DNA from: Pannonibacter phragmitetus DSM 14782
Lineage (GTDB): Bacteria > Pseudomonadota > Alphaproteobacteria > Rhizobiales > Stappiaceae
DNA: 64,000 nt
Direction: 5' to 3'
NCBI RefSeq assembly: GCF_000382365.1
Contig: NZ_KB908216.1
Coordinates: 62,675-126,674 of the forward strand
Position 1 is the stretch's first letter; the number at the start of each line of letters is the position of its first letter. The notes beneath the pieces are model-generated. The model made no database searches, was not told the origin of the DNA, and saw only the letters and a list, made by a program, of their open reading frames with translations. The position numbers and the translations under genes are program-made. Of the stretch, positions 59,900 through 64,000 are shown piece by piece.

Positions 59900-60012
59900 G
59901 GCGGAGATCGTAGCTGATCGCTCCGGCAGAGCCTTTCAGCTCCCTACCCTTTGGAGGGCAGTGTTTACATTAGGCGCACGGAGGAAGATCTGACCTTCGT
60001 TTTTACGCAGCG

Positions 60013-60089
60013 CCCCTCTCCCCCCTTGAGGGGGAGAGGGGTTGGTGCCTGGCTGGCAGTCCGTTGTAAGCATTGCCGGGGGAGAGGGG
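60013..60089. repeat. REP-like palindrome with an extra half-site
   Basis: CCCCTCTCCCCC (60013-60024) and GGGGGAGAGGGG (60030-60041) form a 12-bp perfect palindrome with a 5-base loop; a further GGGGGAGAGGGG lies at 60078-60089. It is in the gap between two convergent genes (Hsp70-like and ACT-domain protein), where it may serve as a terminator or be a dispersed repeat. Confidence 0.55.
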
Positions 60090-60123
60090 CTGCAACGCCG
60101 TGCCGTGGTGCCCAAACAGCCTC

Positions 60124-60651
60124 TCAGTCCTCCGTATCCTCGCTCATCTCGATATCGGCCATGATGTCGGCGGCAATCGCCTGGATGGCGGCTTCGAGGC
60201 TGGCGATGCTGGTGGTGTCCGGCAGGATCAGGTCGGCACTGGCGCGGAAGAGCAGTTCACCCGACATGGAGCCGGGAGAGACGATGGTTTCCAGCGTTTC
60301 GATGCTGGCGCCCTGGGCGGCAATCACCTGCGTGACCGCACGCAGGATGCCCGGCTGGTCCTGACAGACCAGATCCAGCCGCAGCCGGCGGCCCTCCGTG
60401 CCATTGCCGCCACCGCCGCGAACCACATTGACCGAAATACCTTGCGCTGAGAGCGCAGCGAGAGCTGCCTCCAGCTCCGCCGCCCGGTCTTCCGGCACAT
60501 CGACGCTGACGATGCCCGCAAATTCGCCGCCGAGGCGCGCCATGGAGCTTTCCAGCCAGTTGCCGCCGGCTGCGGCGATGACGCTGGCCAGTGCATCCAC
60601 AAGGCCCGGCCGGTCCTTGGCAATGGCAGTCAGTACGATATGGCGGCCCAT
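60124..60651 (-). CDS. Two-ACT-domain protein (GcvR-like)
   Basis: A 175-residue protein made of two ACT domains, residues 4-75 (VLTAIAKDRPGLVDALASVI) and 88-165 (LRLDLVCQDQPGILRAVTQV). ACT domains bind amino acids; this architecture is that of GcvR, which restrains glycine-cleavage gene expression in enterobacteria. No DNA-binding domain is present, so any regulation would act through a partner. No glycine-cleavage genes are nearby. Confidence 0.82.
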   Translation of the reverse strand: MGRHIVLTAIAKDRPGLVDALASVIAAAGGNWLESSMARLGGEFAGIVSVDVPEDRAAELEAALAALSAQGISVNVVRGGGGNGTEGRRLRLDLVCQDQPGILRAVTQVIAAQGASIETLETIVSPGSMSGELLFRASADLILPDTTSIASLEAAIQAIAADIMADIEMSEDTED

Positions 60652-60743
60652 GGCTATTCTTCCTCTCGATCTATCCGGCAGGCCGTCATACGGCCCGCCC
60701 CTTCTGCCCGCACCTTAGGCATGCTGCGGGCTGGAGGCAAAGC

Positions 60744-61157
60744 CTATCGGGCGTCTGCGCCCGCATCAAACGCAGGATCAACGGGAACCTGCAGCGCCGT
60801 CACCAGATGGTTCGTCTTGGCGGCAAGGCCGATGACGGACAGCAGTTCGCCATATTGCGCCTCGCTCATGCCCTTGGCGCGGGCCGCGGCCGTATGCGAG
60901 TGGACGCAATAGGAGCAGCCGTTGGCCACCGATACAGCGATATAGATCATCTCGCGGGTCAGCGGATCGAGGGCACCTGGCGTTGCCATGATGGCTTTCA
61001 CCTCGGCCCATGTGCGCTCCAGTGCGGCGGGATCTGCGGCCAGTGCACGCCAGAAATTGTTGATGAAATCCGTTCCGCGCGTCTTGCGGATGTCGGCAAA
61101 GACCGCCGCCACCTGCGGCCCGGCTTCTGCATCGGAGATCAGTTTCACTGTTGCCAT
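60744..61157 (-). CDS. Carboxymuconolactone decarboxylase/AhpD-family protein
   Basis: A 137-residue AhpD-like protein. The redox motif is CSYCVHSHTAAARA with Cys81, Cys84 and His88, typical of AhpD-type peroxidase partners rather than of true carboxymuconolactone decarboxylase. It likely takes part in thiol-based peroxide defence, though the electron partner is not evident. It is transcribed alone between the ACT-domain gene and the PepSY gene terminator. Confidence 0.87.
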   Translation of the reverse strand: MATVKLISDAEAGPQVAAVFADIRKTRGTDFINNFWRALAADPAALERTWAEVKAIMATPGALDPLTREMIYIAVSVANGCSYCVHSHTAAARAKGMSEAQYGELLSVIGLAAKTNHLVTALQVPVDPAFDAGADAR

Positions 61158-61231
61158 GTGGTTTTATCCTCCCGTTGGATGGCCAGACTAGACCGCTTTG
61201 CGGCGGCAGGGAAACACCCGCTGAAAAGACA

Positions 61232-61263
61232 AAAGGGCGCGGCAGTCCCCTGCCGCGCCCTTT
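61232..61263 (-). terminator. Terminator downstream of the PepSY gene
   Basis: A perfect 14-bp stem (61232-61245 with 61250-61263) with a 4-base loop is followed on the minus strand by TGTCTTTTC. It ends the DUF2946-PepSY unit 20 bases after the PepSY stop. Confidence 0.82.
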
Positions 61264-61282
61264 GATCATCATGCGGTCAGGC

Positions 61283-62713
61283 TCAGCGCAGCGCGCGGGC
61301 CAGCGGCGAAATGCGGGAGATGACCAGAATGTCCAGCGCCAGCACCGCGATCAGCGTCAGGCCGACCAGCGGGAAGAACAGGGACACGGCCAGCATCACC
61401 AGCATGGCGCTGCGCCAGTGCGGCAGGTTGGACGGCACCTGCGGCGCGAACAGACGGGCGCCACCACGCGCCGGGCGGCGCTTCCACCACAGAACCACCG
61501 AACTGAGGGACAGGAAGATCACGGACAGGCAGATCACCGTGTTCAGCATCAGGTTCCACAGGCCGGTGAGGCCCATGTGCAGCGGAATGCCGACGGCCAT
61601 CACCTTGCCGGCAACCGAGTAGTCCTCGAAGCCGACGCTGGCGAGAATGCGGCCGGTATAGCGGTCCACATGCACGGTGCGGTCCGAGAAGGGATCCTTG
61701 GCATCCGAGCTCATGGTGTCCTGATTGATGCTCCAGACGCCGGTTTCGCCCTTCGGATAGGAGATGCGGTAGCGGGCGTTGAAGCCCACTGCCCTGGCGA
61801 GCGAGGCAAGGCTGTCGATATCGACGGCAACGCCCGGCGCCACACCGATCACGCCGCCGGTGGAACCGGATTCCGGCATCTGGGTCTGTTCCAGAGCCCA
61901 GGGCACATTGGCAACGCCGTCATGGTTCAGGGCTTCGGCATGGGTGATATCAGACAGGGGCACGTTGTCCCACTTGGCAGCGGGGAATGTGCTCCAGGCC
62001 TGTGTCAGCTTCGAACCCCAGACACCCGTCCAGGACATGCCGGACAGAAGGAACAGCAGCAGGAAGGCGGAGAGATAAAAGCCGACGGTGCCATGCAGCG
62101 TCTTCCAGAAGGCACGGCCCTTCTGATTGAAGCGCGGCAGCAGAACCGCGCCGAGCCCGCCCTCACGCGGCCACCACATGTAAAGGCCAGTGATGATCAG
62201 GATGATGCCGAAACCGGCGGCGATCTCCAGCATCCGGTCGCCTGGCGTGCCCAGCAGCAGGTCGCTGTGGATGTTGTCGGCCATGTCATACCAGCCAGCG
62301 CGGCGCCCCCAGGTCTCCACCACATCGCCCGTGTAGGGGTTGATGGCAACCATCTCCTGTCCGGCATCGGTGCGGATGCGGAAGACGCCCACCCGGTCTT
62401 CAGCCTGCGGGCTGAGCCATTCCACCATGGTGCCGCCGCCAAGCGCGGCAACGGCCTTGTCCGCCTGTTCGGAAACAGCCAGCGCTACGGCGCCTTGCGG
62501 CACGTTCACGCTGATGTTCTCGCCATCCCGGCCATCGAAGTAGCCGATGTACATCATCATCATGCCGGTGACGGCCAGAATGCAGAAGAAGGGCACGGCA
62601 AACAGGCCCGCATAGAAATGCCAGCGCCAGGCGGCACGGTAGAAAGCTGCGAGAAGAGAAGCATCGGCGGCGCGGTCCGCGTCCTGCGCGGTGCCGGAAA
62701 CAACATCGGTCAT
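61283..62713 (-). CDS. PepSY-associated membrane protein (PepSY_TM family)
   Basis: Inner-membrane protein of 476 residues with four main membrane segments (LFAVPFFCILAVTGMMMMYI near residue 45; further ones near 180, 225 and 380-470) and two periplasmic PepSY-type regions (VGVFRIRTDAGQEMVAINPY; VDRYTGRILASVGFEDYSVA). Related proteins are often iron-regulated and lie next to siderophore or copper uptake genes, and some act as ferric reductases; no receptor is present here. It is preceded by a DUF2946 gene in the same direction. Confidence 0.85.
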   Translation of the reverse strand: MTDVVSGTAQDADRAADASLLAAFYRAAWRWHFYAGLFAVPFFCILAVTGMMMMYIGYFDGRDGENISVNVPQGAVALAVSEQADKAVAALGGGTMVEWLSPQAEDRVGVFRIRTDAGQEMVAINPYTGDVVETWGRRAGWYDMADNIHSDLLLGTPGDRMLEIAAGFGIILIITGLYMWWPREGGLGAVLLPRFNQKGRAFWKTLHGTVGFYLSAFLLLFLLSGMSWTGVWGSKLTQAWSTFPAAKWDNVPLSDITHAEALNHDGVANVPWALEQTQMPESGSTGGVIGVAPGVAVDIDSLASLARAVGFNARYRISYPKGETGVWSINQDTMSSDAKDPFSDRTVHVDRYTGRILASVGFEDYSVAGKVMAVGIPLHMGLTGLWNLMLNTVICLSVIFLSLSSVVLWWKRRPARGGARLFAPQVPSNLPHWRSAMLVMLAVSLFFPLVGLTLIAVLALDILVISRISPLARALR

Positions 62714-62797
62714 GGTCTGATCCTCATGGCCGGAGACGCGCGCTTCAAGGCACGCAGCATCAACCGGCAGGGTGTTCTGGAATGAAAGGTGAGGGGA

Positions 62798-63247
62798 TCA
62801 GATCAGGACGGGCGGCGCGCGCGCCCCGGCACCGGCATATATGCCCGCCGTATGGCCTGCATTGTCGAATACGGAGAGAAGACGGCCCCCGGAGAGAACC
62901 GGCAGAGGCAGGGCGGGAGAGGCTTCAGGCGTGGCCATTGCCAGAACGGCAGAGAAGGAACAGGGTGCAGCCTGCCCCTTGCCCTTGCGCTGGTCTTCCG
63001 GGCCTGCGGGCTTTTCCTCGCCAGATGCATCCATCGTCATGGTCTGCAGTCCTTCCATCATGGATGGAGAGCAGATGACGATCGTAAACTCGCCGCCACT
63101 GGAACGGCCGGGCATGAAACCCGCTGGGATGAGGGCATGAAACAGCACGGCGAGCAGTGCAATCCACACCGCCAGCACACGCGCATCATGGCGCAGATCT
63201 GTCCATAGGGAAGACAAACGCGTAAGCCCCCAGCCTGCCCGGTGCAA
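62798..63247 (-). CDS. DUF2946-like small membrane protein
   Basis: A 149-residue protein with one clear N-terminal membrane segment (VLAVWIALLAVLFHALIPAG) followed by FMPG, then CSPSMMEGLQTMTMDASGEE and a C-terminal region. The HALIPAGFMPG sequence with a following cysteine is the DUF2946 pattern, often found near metal-uptake genes. Start is a TTG preceded by GAGAGG; a shorter product from an internal GTG is possible. It is 84 bases upstream of the PepSY gene and probably co-transcribed. Function unknown. Confidence 0.68.
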   Translation of the reverse strand: MHRAGWGLTRLSSLWTDLRHDARVLAVWIALLAVLFHALIPAGFMPGRSSGGEFTIVICSPSMMEGLQTMTMDASGEEKPAGPEDQRKGKGQAAPCSFSAVLAMATPEASPALPLPVLSGGRLLSVFDNAGHTAGIYAGAGARAPPVLI

Positions 63248-63437
63248 GCTTTCCTCTCTTGCTGTCTAGCCGATCACCTTCTTTGGAACAATAGGGGAAA
63301 CCCGGACCTTGCGAGGGCAGGATGGCTCAACTAGGGTCGGGCCTGACGGCGCGCGGCGGCTCTTGCGCGCTCCTTTTCCGGTGTGTGACCTATCCGGCGC
63401 GGCTTCTGGCAGCGCCCCGCCAGCAGGAGAGACTGAC

Positions 63438-63887
63438 GTGAAGGGACTGGGAAGCGGGCATGACGATGGCGCTGATGGCTCCGGTCTGCCAGAGGGCGAA
63501 ACAGGCACCCTGCCATCCAGACGGCGGGCGGGCGTGTCTGCGCTTGCCAATCAGGCGGGGCCGCTGCCCCGGCAGGCTGCGCCCTCCCCCGCACCTGAAG
63601 CTCCGGCTCCCATGCGGTCCACCCGCAGCGCAGGAGCCGCGCCTCAAGGCGTGCCGGCAAGCAAGTCTGGCAACCCGAAGGGGCTGAGGTCCCTCGGTTT
63701 CCTGTCCCACGGCGGCTCAGCCTCCGGTGAGCCACCCCGCAGGGCACGGGGGCGCAAGATGCATACGCAGGTGGTCACGGCACCCCCCGCCCCCGACGAA
63801 GCCGCCAAACCCGGCGATCTTTCCATAAGGCACAAGCGCCTGCCTTCCCTGCGCGAGGAAAAGGCGCAGGACAAGCAGGACCCATGA
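63438..63887 (+). CDS. Unrecognised low-complexity protein coupled to a CobE-like gene
   Basis: A 149-residue protein with no recognised family. It is rich in A, P, G, S and R (PSPAPEAPAPMRSTRSAG) with a basic C terminus (IRHKRLPSLREEKAQDKQDP) and no membrane segment. Support for translation comes from a good ribosome site AGGAGA before GTG 63438 and an ATGA overlap between its stop and the next gene. Composition resembles GC-rich random reading, so the call is uncertain; a longer frame from 63309 also exists. Confidence 0.4.
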   Translation: MKGLGSGHDDGADGSGLPEGETGTLPSRRRAGVSALANQAGPLPRQAAPSPAPEAPAPMRSTRSAGAAPQGVPASKSGNPKGLRSLGFLSHGGSASGEPPRRARGRKMHTQVVTAPPAPDEAAKPGDLSIRHKRLPSLREEKAQDKQDP

Positions 63888-64000
63888 CTGCCGGAGCCGC
63901 ATACGGGCACCAGCCACACGGCGCCCGGCTGGTGATTGTTGGAGCAGGCTGCAGCCAGGGCTGCGCTTCTGCGGAGCTGATCAGTCTGGCGGGCGCCGCA
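63884..64000 (+). CDS. CobE/CbiG C-terminal-like cobalamin protein (partial, runs off the window)
   Basis: The first 39 residues of a gene cut by the window edge. After a short leader comes RLVIVGAGCSQGCASAELIS, matching the start of CobE/CbiG C-terminal domains (typically an LVxGxGCRRGxSAEEL-like pattern), which take part in opening ring C during aerobic cobalamin synthesis. The usual second-position arginines are replaced by SQGC. The ATG overlaps the upstream stop. A cobalamin gene cluster would be expected to continue to the right. Confidence 0.55.
   Translation, partial: MTAGAAYGHQPHGARLVIVGAGCSQGCASAELISLAGAA

Noticed and set aside
63250-63437. Cobalamin riboswitch upstream of the probable cobalamin gene
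   Set aside because: A CCCCGCCAG stretch was tempting, but the B12-box and other conserved elements could not be found.
1-64000. CRISPR arrays, tRNA/rRNA genes, insertion sequences, prophage or defence systems
   Set aside because: No regularly spaced repeats, cloverleaf-type sequences, transposases, integrases or phage genes were recognised on reading both strands.

Overview
The window is GC-rich DNA from an alphaproteobacterium, most likely a member of the Hyphomicrobiales (Rhizobiales), possibly Stappiaceae. The genus is inference. Three observations support the order: an FtcR/Rem-type flagellar regulator; the gene orders flgB-flgC-fliE-flgG-flgA-flgI-motE-flgH-fliL-fliP and flgE-flgK-flgL-flaF-flbT-flgD-fliQ-flhA-fliR, together with motB-motC-motD(fliK); and an intergenic repeat of a kind dispersed through Rhizobiales genomes.

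Positions 1-10.3 kb hold a tricarboxylate catabolic locus. It comprises a TctC-type binding protein, a fused TctA-TctB permease, a PrpF/GalD-fold isomerase, a D-2-hydroxyacid dehydrogenase, a divergent AbrB-like membrane protein and a GntR/FCD regulator translationally coupled to tcuA-tcuB (tricarballylate oxidation to cis-aconitate in the known family). A 30-bp palindromic operator candidate lies between the GntR and AbrB-like genes.

Positions 10.3-22.3 kb are mixed accessory metabolism and signalling: a SulP-STAS-cyclic nucleotide-binding fusion, an HD-GYP protein, and a MarR regulator with a DUF3237 gene. Facing them is an enoyl-CoA hydratase/TRAP transporter operon that carries the same TTGTT-N9-AACAR operator candidate as the marR promoter. 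A LysR regulator divergent from an SHMT-like PLP enzyme and a class I glutamine amidotransferase follow.

Positions 22.5-58.4 kb are a nearly complete flagellar structural cluster in six transcription units plus ftcR: DUF1217-flgF-orf244-fliI (-); motA-fliM-DUF6468-like-fliN-fliG-flhB-orf159 (+); flgE...fliR followed by four small genes (-); fliF-fliH-motB-motC-fliK-slt (-); fliC (-); flgB...fliP (-). Export gate, rod, hook, rings, switch, stator and flagellin are present. Chemotaxis genes and visN/visR are not in the window. The fliC mRNA leader is predicted to be long and strongly structured, which fits flbT and flaF in the same cluster. A ynfA (UPF0060) pseudogene sits in a gap between two flagellar operons.

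Positions 58.6-64 kb carry an Hsp70-like ATPase without a substrate-binding domain, a two-ACT-domain protein, an AhpD-like protein, a DUF2946/PepSY membrane pair and the start of a probable cobalamin gene (CobE-like) preceded by an unrecognised coupled gene. I saw no tRNA, rRNA, CRISPR, prophage or insertion sequence. No wholly novel system is evident. The most promising leads are the small unnamed flagellar genes, the structured fliC leader and shared promoter elements, the paired MarR operators and the tricarboxylate locus.
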